Source of the DNA: Spirochaetales bacterium
GTDB taxonomy: Bacteria; Spirochaetota; Spirochaetia; Sphaerochaetales; Sphaerochaetaceae
Assembly (NCBI GenBank): GCA_012838275.1
Contig: DUPO01000133.1
Span: forward strand, 1 to 64,000
Reading direction: 5' to 3'
DNA length: 64,000 bases
Below are positions 44,227 through 52,910 of the stretch, piece after piece. Both the position numbers and the translations under genes were made by a program. Below the pieces are notes generated by a model. It saw nothing but the letters and a program-made list of their open reading frames with translations. It was not told where the DNA came from and searched no databases. The first letter of the stretch is position 1, and each line of letters begins with the position of its first letter.

Positions 44227-45705
44227 ATGAAAAAAAGTCTAATCGTTGTCCTAGTACTCCTCATGGCATTCTCAGCCTCTGTTTTTGCACAGGGAGCTGG
44301 TGAAGCTGACAAAGGGTACGACATCTATGTCTACAACTCAAAGGGAGAGAACGCAGCACAGTTTGCTGCGATGTGTGCAGCTTACGAGGCTGAGACAGGA
44401 ATCAGGGTCAAAAACTTCTCCATAGGAAGCGGCCAGGACCATATGGAAACGTTGCGGTCTGAGATGAACAGTCGCCAAATGCCTTCCATATTCTCCATTC
44501 AGAGCCTAAAAGAGCTTCCAGAATGGAAACAAGGTGGATTTGTCCTTGACCTGAACACTGTCACTAGCGGTGATTTCGCTAAGATGGTTGCTGCCATTCC
44601 CCAAGGATTGAGGCTGTCCTCTGACGGCAAGACAAGCTACGGCATCCCCTACAACGTAGAGGGTTACGGCTTCATCGTCGACCGAGATATGCTTTCCGAG
44701 CTGTTCGGCCCTTCCAAGGTGGACGCAGTCCTTCTGGACATCAAGGCGGCTACCTACGAAGAGTGGGAAACCCTTGTAAAAACCATTGATGCCTGGATTA
44801 CATCCCCTAAAGCCACTTCCGTCAAGTTGAACGGCAAAAGCTATACACTCGCATCCTCAAAGGGAAAACTGAGCAAGAATCTCAATGGGGTCTTTGCTGT
44901 CATGGGGGCGGAAAAATGGACTTATGGCGATCACTTCATCAACGTCGCCCTCAACGCAGTGCTAACCAGTGAGACAGAAGCCCAACAAGCGGATGATGCG
45001 AAGGTGAAGAGCCTTAAGGGTGCGCTGCTTGCCTACGCCAAAGCCCTCGACCTGAAGACCAGCTACCTAGCAGGCCTCAAGGGCAGGGCAGTCCGTGGCC
45101 AGGATTTCGTCTCCAGTTCGAACTTCGGCTATGACCAGGCCGTACAGATCTTTGCAGACAGCAAGGCTGTATTCTTCAAACAAGGAAACTGGGCATTTGG
45201 CAACATCGCAGGGGTAAACCCCGCGCAAGCCGAAAGACTTGAGTTTGTCCCCGTAAAAATGCCTTTCCAGAGTCAGGATATCAAGCGGACTGATGGGACA
45301 ACCGTAGCGAAACTCAACAGCTCGATTCCAGTGTTCGTGCCTAACTACTATGCCGTAAACGCCATGGTTCCCAAGGCTGAACAGCAGAAAGCCTTTGATT
45401 TCCTCTATTGGATGAACAACAGTGATACCGGAAAGAAGTACATTGTAGAGGAGTTTGCATTTATCCCCTACAATGCCGATCCTGAAACCACCACAGTTCC
45501 CAACAGCCTTGGAAACTCGATCATCGACTACATGGCCAGTGGAAACACCCTGTCCGCTCCTTACAATGGTGCCCCCGCATCATGGAGTGGAGATGTTGTC
45601 GGCCTGAGAATCATGGAGAGTTATCTCACCAAGAGAAATTGGACCGCCTCTGATTATGAGGCAATTGCAAACTACGCCATAGACCAGTGGCTTGCAATGA
45701 AATAA
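44227..45705 (+). CDS. ABC sugar-transport substrate-binding protein
   Basis: A 492-residue exported binding protein. A signal peptide (1-21) with AFSASVFA before the probable cleavage precedes the mature start QGAGEADKG. The rest has the two-lobe fold of cluster 1 sugar binders (FSIGSGQDHMETLRSEMNSRQMP; YGIPYNVEGYGFIVDR). With GH13 enzymes and MalQ next to it, maltodextrin is the probable ligand. AAAGGAG is well placed. A hairpin after the gene may raise its level over the permeases. Confidence 0.9.
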   Translation: MKKSLIVVLVLLMAFSASVFAQGAGEADKGYDIYVYNSKGENAAQFAAMCAAYEAETGIRVKNFSIGSGQDHMETLRSEMNSRQMPSIFSIQSLKELPEWKQGGFVLDLNTVTSGDFAKMVAAIPQGLRLSSDGKTSYGIPYNVEGYGFIVDRDMLSELFGPSKVDAVLLDIKAATYEEWETLVKTIDAWITSPKATSVKLNGKSYTLASSKGKLSKNLNGVFAVMGAEKWTYGDHFINVALNAVLTSETEAQQADDAKVKSLKGALLAYAKALDLKTSYLAGLKGRAVRGQDFVSSSNFGYDQAVQIFADSKAVFFKQGNWAFGNIAGVNPAQAERLEFVPVKMPFQSQDIKRTDGTTVAKLNSSIPVFVPNYYAVNAMVPKAEQQKAFDFLYWMNNSDTGKKYIVEEFAFIPYNADPETTTVPNSLGNSIIDYMASGNTLSAPYNGAPASWSGDVVGLRIMESYLTKRNWTASDYEAIANYAIDQWLAMK

Positions 45706-45720
45706 CTTCCCAAATCCTTA

Positions 45721-45742
45721 AGGGGCCGGGTTTCCGGCCCCT
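45721..45742 (+). terminator. Attenuating hairpin after the binding-protein gene
   Basis: A 9-bp GC-rich stem (45721-45729 with 45734-45742) lies between the binding-protein and permease genes. Only a weak T run follows, which suits partial termination or mRNA protection. Confidence 0.65.
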
Positions 45743-45760
45743 ATTTCCCAGGAGTATCAA

Positions 45761-46669
45761 ATGAATTTTTATAAGAAATGGTTCTGGCCCTTGGTCATAC
45801 CCTCCCTACTCCTTTTCACCATGGTCATCCTCTACCCGTTCATCATGGGTGTGGTGAACTCGTTTTTGGCTTGGAGGGGCACCTACTACTTCGACCCGGA
45901 TACCGGAACCCGGGCAACGAGCATGTTCAAGTCGTTTGTAGGCTTTGCAAACTATAAGGAAGCTTTTCAGGATACCCGTTTCATCTCTGCTCTGGTCTAT
46001 ACGGTGAAATACACCTTCATAGCAGTAATTTTCGTCAATGTCGCAGCTCTCGCCCTTGCCCTGATGGTAACCAAGATAACCAAGAGTTCCGGAATCTATC
46101 GGACAATTTTCTTTCTCCCCAATATGTTGGGCGGCCTCGCATTGGGTTTTATCTGGCAATTCATATTCCAGATAATCTTCACTGACATCCTATTTTCACC
46201 CGAAGCCCTGTACCTGCCCTTTTTACGGTATATGACGCAAGATTCCACTAAAGCCTTGTTTGCTTTGGCCATGCTCAATACATGGCAGTATGCAGGTTAC
46301 ATGATGATAATCTATGTTGCGGGTCTGAATAACATCAGCGCTGACTACTATGAGGCAGCCAGTATCGACGGAGCCTCCTACTGGTACTCTTTTAGAAAGA
46401 TCACCATTCCAATGTTGATGCCTTCCTTTACCATTGTCTTCTTCATGACCTTGGCTAACAGTTTCAAGTTGCTGGACCAGAACGTGGCTCTCACCGACGG
46501 TGAGTTCGGTACGCGACTTCTCGCCATGCAGATACTCAGGACAGTCAAGGATACCGCTCCCCCTAACTATGGGAAGGCCCAGGCACAGGCGGTGATATTC
46601 TTCATCCTCGTGGCAGGCATAACCTTGACACAGGTAGCCATTACCAAGCGAAAAGAAGTGGAGATGTAA
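45761..46669 (+). CDS. ABC sugar permease, MalF type
   Basis: A 302-residue integral membrane subunit with six helices. The cytoplasmic loop EAASIDGASYWYSFRKITIPMLMPS (about 203-227) is the EAA motif that docks the ATPase. It partners the next gene to form the channel. It lies 55 bp after the binding protein, with a GGAG ribosome-binding site. No MalK-type ATPase gene is nearby. Confidence 0.92.
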   Translation: MNFYKKWFWPLVIPSLLLFTMVILYPFIMGVVNSFLAWRGTYYFDPDTGTRATSMFKSFVGFANYKEAFQDTRFISALVYTVKYTFIAVIFVNVAALALALMVTKITKSSGIYRTIFFLPNMLGGLALGFIWQFIFQIIFTDILFSPEALYLPFLRYMTQDSTKALFALAMLNTWQYAGYMMIIYVAGLNNISADYYEAASIDGASYWYSFRKITIPMLMPSFTIVFFMTLANSFKLLDQNVALTDGEFGTRLLAMQILRTVKDTAPPNYGKAQAQAVIFFILVAGITLTQVAITKRKEVEM

Positions 46670-46670
46670 T

Positions 46671-47552
46671 ATGAAAAAAACACCACCGATCACCTCCAAT
46701 TCAATGAATGAAAACTATTTCCTCAAAAAAAAGATACAGATGGCTGTTCTGTATGCGGTCCTTAGCGGTATTGCAATCTATACACTGGCCCCCCTCTGGC
46801 TCCTGCTAGTGAACTCCTTCAAGAGCCAGAGTGAGATCATAAGCTCGCCGCTGGGCCTGCCTTCTGAAATAACTTTCTCCTATCTCAGTAATGCGATGAA
46901 GGAGATTAACTTTTTCAGGGCCCTCTTCATCACAACGGCCATAACCAGCACATCGGTATTGCTGATAGTAATCGTAAGCAGCATGGCCGCATGGATCATG
47001 GTTCGCAACAAGAGCAAGGCAAGCACCATAGTCTTCATGTGTTTTGTCGCAGCTATGCTCATCCCCTTCCAGGCCGTCATGTATCCTCTCATTCAATTTT
47101 TTGATGATATCAGACTCAAAAGTGCGACCGGTCTCGTCCTGATGTATGGGGGGTTCGGTCTATCCATGTCCGTATTCCTCTACCATGGGTTTGTCAAGAG
47201 TGTCCCAAGAGGGGTTGAGGAGGCTGCGACCATCGACGGGTGCAACATCTTTCAGATGTACATACATGTGGTCATGCCGCTGCTCAAGTCGATCACAGTG
47301 ACGGTGATCGTACTGAACTCCATGTGGATATGGAATGACTATCTCCTGCCCTTCCTGGTCATTGGGAACAGCCCTACCAAAACACTGGTCCTCGAACTGT
47401 ACTTTGCAAGAATCACAGCAGGGCAGTTCGGAAACCCTTGGCAGCTGATCTTCCCTTCAGTCATGGTCTCAATCATACCGATCATCATCGTATATCTCTT
47501 CTTGCAAAAATATATTGTAAAGGGAATCAGCGATGGTGCCATAAAGAGCTAG
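46671..47552 (+). CDS. ABC sugar permease, MalG type
   Basis: A 293-residue partner permease with six helices. Its EAA loop is EEAATIDGCNIFQMYIHVVMPLLKS (about 182-206). The start lies 1 bp after the MalF-type stop, so they are translated together. Both permeases must use an ATPase encoded elsewhere. Confidence 0.92.
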   Translation: MKKTPPITSNSMNENYFLKKKIQMAVLYAVLSGIAIYTLAPLWLLLVNSFKSQSEIISSPLGLPSEITFSYLSNAMKEINFFRALFITTAITSTSVLLIVIVSSMAAWIMVRNKSKASTIVFMCFVAAMLIPFQAVMYPLIQFFDDIRLKSATGLVLMYGGFGLSMSVFLYHGFVKSVPRGVEEAATIDGCNIFQMYIHVVMPLLKSITVTVIVLNSMWIWNDYLLPFLVIGNSPTKTLVLELYFARITAGQFGNPWQLIFPSVMVSIIPIIIVYLFLQKYIVKGISDGAIKS

Positions 47553-47555
47553 ATA

Positions 47556-49364
47556 ATGAAAGAGTTCAAGAAACGATGGACGGCAAGGCAAGGCGAATTG
47601 CTTACCTTGTGGGAAGAGCTTTACAAGAACAGGGACATCCAGCCCCTCTATGACCTCCTCCAGAGCAAATTCAAGGCTAGGAAACCTTCATTGAAGAGCC
47701 TCGATGCAGAGAGGATTGCAAATCCTCTCTGGTATCTGGGTTCAAAAATGAGCGGCATGATGCTCTATGTCGATAAGTTCAACAAAACCTTTGGGGGTCT
47801 TGAACAGAAACTGCCCTATCTTGAAAGCCTTGATGTCCGTTACCTGCACTTGATGCCCTGCATGAAGATGCCCCTTACCAACAATGATGGAGGCTACGCC
47901 GTAGAGGATTTCACCAGTTTTGACCCCCGTCTCGGCACAACAGAGTCCTTCATCTCACTAGCGGACAGATGCAGGGAGAAGAACATCAGCCTCTGCCTGG
48001 ATTTCGTCCTCAACCACTGTGCCGACACCCACCCATGGGCATGTAAGGCCAAGGCAGGAGAGAGAGCCTACAAGGATCGGTTTTTCTTCACAAAAAAGAG
48101 GAGTGTTGTCGATTCCTATGAGGCAACAACCAGTGAGGTGTTTCCCCAGCAAGCTCCAGGAAACTTCACCTACCTAGCAGACAGTGAAGAGTATGTGATG
48201 ACCACTTTCAACCATTTCCAGTGGGACCTCAACTATGCGAACAGCAGCGTGTTGCTCGCTATGCTCGATGCCATGCTTACCCTGGCCAACTATGGCGTCG
48301 AGGTATTCCGCCTGGACGCCATCCCATATATCTGGAAAAGATGGGGCACCAGCAACAGGAATTTGCCTGAAGTGCACACGCTTCTCAGGATCTTCCGTCT
48401 TGTCCTTGAGATAGCAGCCCCCCTATGCATCATCAAGGGAGAAGTGGTCATGGCCCCTAAGGAGGTAGCTCCATATTTCGGAACGGAAAAGGCACCTGAA
48501 TGCCATCTTTTGTACAATGTCTCCCTTATGGTGCAGATGTGGAACTCCCTCGCCACTCGCGACACCCGCCTGCTCCAGAAAAGTCTTGCCGAGCTTCCCA
48601 CCGAGATCCCTACAACTGCAACTTGGGTAAACTACCTTCGTTGCCATGATGATATTGGATGGGGCATTGAGGATGAGGATCTGATTGAACTTGGATTTTC
48701 TCCATTTGACCACAAGCAGTTCCTCATCTCCTTCTATCTGGGCACCTTCCCAGGATCCTTTTCAAGGGGAGAGCTCTACGAGGTAAACGAGAAGACCCAG
48801 GATGCAAGAAACTGTGGGACTGCGGCATCCCTATGCGGCCTGGAGAAGGCGTTGGAGGAGAAGGATACGTATCAGGAGGAACTTGCCTTGAAGCGGTTGG
48901 TCCTGGCCCACGTATTCATCTACCTTACCCGCGGCATAAGCATCCTCTACAGCGGTGATGAGATCGCGAGCTTGAACGATTACAGCTACCATGACGATCC
49001 GATACTGGCCAAAGACAGCAGGAATCTGCACCGAGGTGCTTTTGATTGGACAAAAAAAAGCAGTGCGGGCTTAAATTTGTTTACTAAACTGAAAGATATG
49101 ATAGGATATCGTTCAAAAGAGCCTGATTTCAATGCAGATTCTCCGGAATCGGTCATAGCCAGCAATGACCACTCTGTTTTTGCACTCAAACGAGGTTTAA
49201 AACACGTGGTCCTGGCCAACTTCAGTGAGTACCAGAAATCTGTGCTGTTCGATCACACTCTTTTCGGTCCTTATCGTGAAGTCTTTTCGCAACGGGAACT
49301 CGTTCTCGGAAATGACCCTTTCATTCTTGGACCCTACCAATATCTTCTGCTCAAAAGGATGTAA
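47556..49364 (+). CDS. Amylosucrase-like GH13 enzyme
   Basis: A 602-residue GH13 protein close to subfamily 4 (amylosucrase/sucrose hydrolase). An N-terminal helical domain (1-90) is followed by the barrel. The conserved regions are DFVLNHCAD, VEVFRLDAIPYIWKRWGTS (nucleophile D), IIKGEVVMAP (acid E) and YLRCHDDIGW. The last two are typical of amylosucrases. It has no signal peptide. In this operon it may transfer glucosyl units from sucrose or related sugars, but substrate is unproven. It starts 3 bp after the MalG-type stop. Confidence 0.85.
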   Translation: MKEFKKRWTARQGELLTLWEELYKNRDIQPLYDLLQSKFKARKPSLKSLDAERIANPLWYLGSKMSGMMLYVDKFNKTFGGLEQKLPYLESLDVRYLHLMPCMKMPLTNNDGGYAVEDFTSFDPRLGTTESFISLADRCREKNISLCLDFVLNHCADTHPWACKAKAGERAYKDRFFFTKKRSVVDSYEATTSEVFPQQAPGNFTYLADSEEYVMTTFNHFQWDLNYANSSVLLAMLDAMLTLANYGVEVFRLDAIPYIWKRWGTSNRNLPEVHTLLRIFRLVLEIAAPLCIIKGEVVMAPKEVAPYFGTEKAPECHLLYNVSLMVQMWNSLATRDTRLLQKSLAELPTEIPTTATWVNYLRCHDDIGWGIEDEDLIELGFSPFDHKQFLISFYLGTFPGSFSRGELYEVNEKTQDARNCGTAASLCGLEKALEEKDTYQEELALKRLVLAHVFIYLTRGISILYSGDEIASLNDYSYHDDPILAKDSRNLHRGAFDWTKKSSAGLNLFTKLKDMIGYRSKEPDFNADSPESVIASNDHSVFALKRGLKHVVLANFSEYQKSVLFDHTLFGPYREVFSQRELVLGNDPFILGPYQYLLLKRM

Positions 49365-49366
49365 GC

Positions 49367-50434
49367 ATGGACCTTCCACAGAAACGACCGACTATCAAGG
49401 ATATAGCCCGCGAAAGCGGGTATTCGAAGACAGCTGTCTCTTTTGCCTTCAACGAACCTTCCAGGATAAGTGCAAAGGCAAGGGATATCATACTCTCAAC
49501 TGCTGACAGGCTGGGTTATATCCCAGACCCGATGGCCAGGAACTTCTCCTTGCGAAGACACCTGAGCATCGGCTTTCTCCTACCGCAGATAATCCATTAC
49601 TCAATGCGCAACCCATATACGCTGCAAGTTATCCAAGGGATAGGAAGCGTATGCCAAAAGTACGGTTACACCCTTACCCTTATTCCGCCTCTGAACGAAT
49701 CCATCACCGATGCCGTGCGAAGTGCAGCTGTCGACGGGCTTATCACGATGGGCATGCAGGTTGGCATGGACATCGTCGATGTCATGAAAACCCGCAAGCT
49801 TCCCTTTGTAACCATCGACGGGACACCTTCTGAGGATATGCCCTCTGTGAACATAGCGGATGAGGAGGCTTCGTATCAGATCATGCGCCTCGTACTTGAA
49901 AAAGGGCATCGCTGCATAACTATCATAAGCCTTAGTGAAGATGCCTTTGAATCCGATGAGTTTGAAGCCAGCGTGCCCAAGCGAAGGAAACGCGGCTATG
50001 AAAGGGCTCTCAAGGAGTTCGGGCTGAGCCTGTACGATCTTGATGGGTCTGTCACCAACATGGTAAGCGAGTGTACCCTGGAAGACGGCAAACATGCCGG
50101 CCATCTCATTTCAAAACTGAGGAACAGGCCGACATGCGTCATGGCGATGAGTGACATCGTAGCCATCGGATGCATCCTCTATTTCAAGGAAAACTCCATT
50201 AGGGTACCCGATGACATCTCCGTGGTCGGTTTTGACAACATCATTGAGAGCCAGCTGATAACCCCTGCCCTCACTACCGTCGACCAACCTGCCCAAGAAA
50301 AAGGGTATCTCGCCTCGGAGGCCTTGTTCCGTATGATCAACGGGGAGACGTTGGGATCGACCCATATGGAGATTCCCTTCACCATCATAGAGAGGCAATC
50401 CCTCAAAGAGGTACCCAGCAGTGACGAATACTGA
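49367..50434 (+). CDS. LacI-family transcriptional regulator
   Basis: A 355-residue regulator. The N-terminal helix-turn-helix TIKDIARESGYSKTAVSFAFN (about 8-28) and the hinge helix region PMARNFSLRR precede a periplasmic-binding-protein-like effector domain (about 60-340). It lies inside the alpha-glucan operon, 2 bp after the GH13_4 gene, so it is probably autoregulated through the AAACCGGTTT palindrome at 44114. The effector is probably a maltodextrin or related sugar. Confidence 0.92.
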   Translation: MDLPQKRPTIKDIARESGYSKTAVSFAFNEPSRISAKARDIILSTADRLGYIPDPMARNFSLRRHLSIGFLLPQIIHYSMRNPYTLQVIQGIGSVCQKYGYTLTLIPPLNESITDAVRSAAVDGLITMGMQVGMDIVDVMKTRKLPFVTIDGTPSEDMPSVNIADEEASYQIMRLVLEKGHRCITIISLSEDAFESDEFEASVPKRRKRGYERALKEFGLSLYDLDGSVTNMVSECTLEDGKHAGHLISKLRNRPTCVMAMSDIVAIGCILYFKENSIRVPDDISVVGFDNIIESQLITPALTTVDQPAQEKGYLASEALFRMINGETLGSTHMEIPFTIIERQSLKEVPSSDEY

Positions 50435-51998
50435 GCAGAGAAGATTTTGTGGTGTTCTCATGCATCCCACAAGTTTGGAAGGCAGGCATGGCATCGGGGA
50501 CCTAGGCCCTAAGGCTTATGCATTTGTCGATTCCCTGAAAAAGGCAGATGTTCGTATGTGGCAGATACTGCCCCTCGGTCCTACCGGGTATGGCAACTCC
50601 CCTTACGCTTCCCGTTCGACCTTTGCAGGCAATGAACTGTTGCTCTCCCTTAGCCTCCTAGCCAAGGAGGGGTATCTTTCAAACGAACAGGTTGATTCTC
50701 CGCCACCTTTCCCCAAGGATAGGGTCGACTACTCTCTTGTAGAGGCCTGGAAGATGCCGCTTCTTAAAATTGCCGCTGGTAATTTCCTCGATCAGGGGGA
50801 TCAGAAGGACGAATTTAGCGATTTTTGTGATAGGAACCAGTTCTGGCTCGATGACTACGCACTCTTTATGATCCTATACGAACACTATAATGATGCCCGC
50901 TGGTTCAGCGTATGGAAAAAGGAAGACGGTGTCTATTCCAAGGATACCGTAGCGAGACTACAGAAAAAACACCCACGAAAAATAGCGATATGGAAGGCCT
51001 TGCAGTTTTTCTTTGAGTTGCAGTGGCAAGATCTCAAGAGATATGCCAATGGACATGAGGTCTCGATCGTTGGTGACATCCCTATCTTTGTCGCAGCCGA
51101 TTCAGTGGATACCTGGAGCAATATCAGTCTGTTCAAGACAGATGAGAGCTTCCACTATTCAGGAGTAAGCGGAGTCCCGCCCGATTTTTTCTGTGCCACA
51201 GGACAGCTGTGGGGGAACCCGCTCTACGACTGGGAAGTGATGAAACAAGACAACTACCAGTGGTGGATGCAACGGATGAAAGCCCAGCTTCATCAGTGCG
51301 ACATACTACGCATAGATCACTTCAGGGGGTTCGAATCCTACTGGGAGGTCCCTTACGGCCACAAGACAGCAGAACATGGCAGTTGGGTAAAGGCCCCGGG
51401 GAGCGATTTCTTCAAACAAGTTAAAAAGCAACTGGGAGAGTTGCCGATCTTCGCAGAGGACCTTGGCTTTATGACCCCAGAAGTAGAGAGACTGCGTGAT
51501 GAGAACAATTTCCCCGGCATGCGGATCTGTCAATTTGGATTCACACGGGACGTGGCGGACTTCCCAAACCCTTACGACCTATTCCTTCCTCACAACTATC
51601 CGAGCAACTGTGTCGCATATACGGGTACCCATGACAACAATACTGTCCGTGGCTGGTTTGAAGAACTTGAAAACAAGGATAAGGAGATGGTGATGACCTA
51701 CCTGGGGTGCCACCAGAAGGAAGTGGTGTGGGCTATGATCCGCTGTATAATGGCAAGCCATGCACAACATGTCATTTTTCCGATGCAGGACCTGTTGGAT
51801 TTGGACGCCAAAGCCAGAATGAACACACCTTCAACCTGTGGTTCCCATAACTGGTCATGGAGAATGGAGCAGGAGCATGAGTGTGATGCGTCTCTTGCGA
51901 AACTGGAGAAACTGATCACTATATATGGCCGTAACGGCAAGCTGGCCGATGAAAAAGAACTAGGGCATCTTCTGGCACAGACAGGAAGACCTTGTTAG
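50421..51998 (+). CDS. malQ: 4-alpha-glucanotransferase (amylomaltase)
   Basis: A 525-residue GH77 enzyme that disproportionates maltodextrins. The sequence runs from GVLMHPTSLEGRHGIGDLG to the barrel motifs VGDIPIFVAADSVDTW, ILRIDHFRGFESYWEVP (nucleophile D), IFAEDLGFMTPEV (acid E) and YTGTHDNNTVRGW. Length fits a bacterial amylomaltase. It overlaps the LacI gene by 14 bp and ends the operon. Confidence 0.96.
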   Translation: MTNTEQRRFCGVLMHPTSLEGRHGIGDLGPKAYAFVDSLKKADVRMWQILPLGPTGYGNSPYASRSTFAGNELLLSLSLLAKEGYLSNEQVDSPPPFPKDRVDYSLVEAWKMPLLKIAAGNFLDQGDQKDEFSDFCDRNQFWLDDYALFMILYEHYNDARWFSVWKKEDGVYSKDTVARLQKKHPRKIAIWKALQFFFELQWQDLKRYANGHEVSIVGDIPIFVAADSVDTWSNISLFKTDESFHYSGVSGVPPDFFCATGQLWGNPLYDWEVMKQDNYQWWMQRMKAQLHQCDILRIDHFRGFESYWEVPYGHKTAEHGSWVKAPGSDFFKQVKKQLGELPIFAEDLGFMTPEVERLRDENNFPGMRICQFGFTRDVADFPNPYDLFLPHNYPSNCVAYTGTHDNNTVRGWFEELENKDKEMVMTYLGCHQKEVVWAMIRCIMASHAQHVIFPMQDLLDLDAKARMNTPSTCGSHNWSWRMEQEHECDASLAKLEKLITIYGRNGKLADEKELGHLLAQTGRPC

Positions 51999-52029
51999 GC
52001 AACACGTCTTGTCATGCTATTAAAGCTAT

Positions 52030-52058
52030 AGGGGCCTCACAAGCTGTGAAGTCCCCCT
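52030..52058. terminator. Hairpin after malQ
   Basis: A discontinuous stem pairs AGGGG with CCCCCT and TCACA with TGTGA, followed by a run rich in T (TATTTTTTTC at 52069-52078) on the plus strand. It lies 31 bp after malQ, between convergent malQ and adk. Confidence 0.5.
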
Positions 52059-52082
52059 TTAGCTCTCTATTTTTTTCAGGTA

Positions 52083-52712
52083 TTATCCCTTCAATACGCT
52101 GACCATTTGGGCCATTACGTTATTGGGAGAAGGTGAAGCATCCACATCAACCAGCAAACCTTCCCTCTTGTAAAAGGAAATGAGGGGTTCAGTCTGCTCC
52201 AGATAGACATCCAGGCGGTGCTCTATAGCCTCAGGCTTGTCATCGTCTCTTTGTATCAGGGCCTCACCAGTCTCATCATCGATACCTTCTCGTTTGGGAG
52301 GATCATAGGTAAGGTGATAGATTCTTCCGGTGGATTTGCACATCCTGCGTCCGGACAATCTCTTGATGACCTGTTCACGGCCCAACTCGAAGTTGACGAC
52401 AGCATCTAGCTGTACCATCATTTTCAAAGCTTCGGCTTGGGCTATGGTCCTGGGAAACCCATCCAGGATGAAGCCATTCTTAGCATCGTCTTCAGCTAAC
52501 CGCTCCTTGACCATGGCAATGGTAATGCTGTCGGGGACCAGGTCCCCACCGGCTAGGATAGCCTTGACTTGTTTGCCCAAGTCGGTTTCACCTTTGATAT
52601 GATTGCGGAACAGGTCCCCGGTTGAAATATGGGGGATGCCGTAATGTTTTTTCGCCTGGGACGCAATGGTCCCTTTTCCGGCTCCAGGAGGGCCGAGAAA
52701 CACAAGATTCAT
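52083..52712 (-). CDS. adk: Adenylate kinase
   Basis: A 209-residue enzyme that interconverts ATP + AMP and 2 ADP. P-loop GPPGAGKGT starts at residue 7. The LID domain (about 120-160) is of the long type (GRMCKSTGRIYHLTYDPP), but it has only one cysteine, so it does not bind zinc. It is transcribed alone here, away from the usual ribosomal-protein operon. Confidence 0.96.
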   Translation of the reverse strand: MNLVFLGPPGAGKGTIASQAKKHYGIPHISTGDLFRNHIKGETDLGKQVKAILAGGDLVPDSITIAMVKERLAEDDAKNGFILDGFPRTIAQAEALKMMVQLDAVVNFELGREQVIKRLSGRRMCKSTGRIYHLTYDPPKREGIDDETGEALIQRDDDKPEAIEHRLDVYLEQTEPLISFYKREGLLVDVDASPSPNNVMAQMVSVLKG

Positions 52713-52855
52713 AGTTCACCTCATGAGAGAAAGATAGGTAAACAGTACCACACTATCTTTTTCTTGTCCTTATATACGGGATAAATTACCCATTTGTTTT
52801 CCTGTAATTATTGTTTTCCCTTAGTGAGCAGCAATAAAGTATGCCATCTGTTTCC

Positions 52856-52884
52856 TTGTATAAACAGTTCACTTCGGGTAAAAT
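52856..52884 (+). promoter_or_regulatory. Promoter of the UPRT-like gene
   Basis: TTGTAT (52856-52861) and TAAAAT (52879-52884) are 17 bp apart. The start codon at 52911 follows AGGAG. Confidence 0.55.
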
Positions 52885-52910
52885 CTCCGAAGAAACAGGA
52901 GAAACAACCC

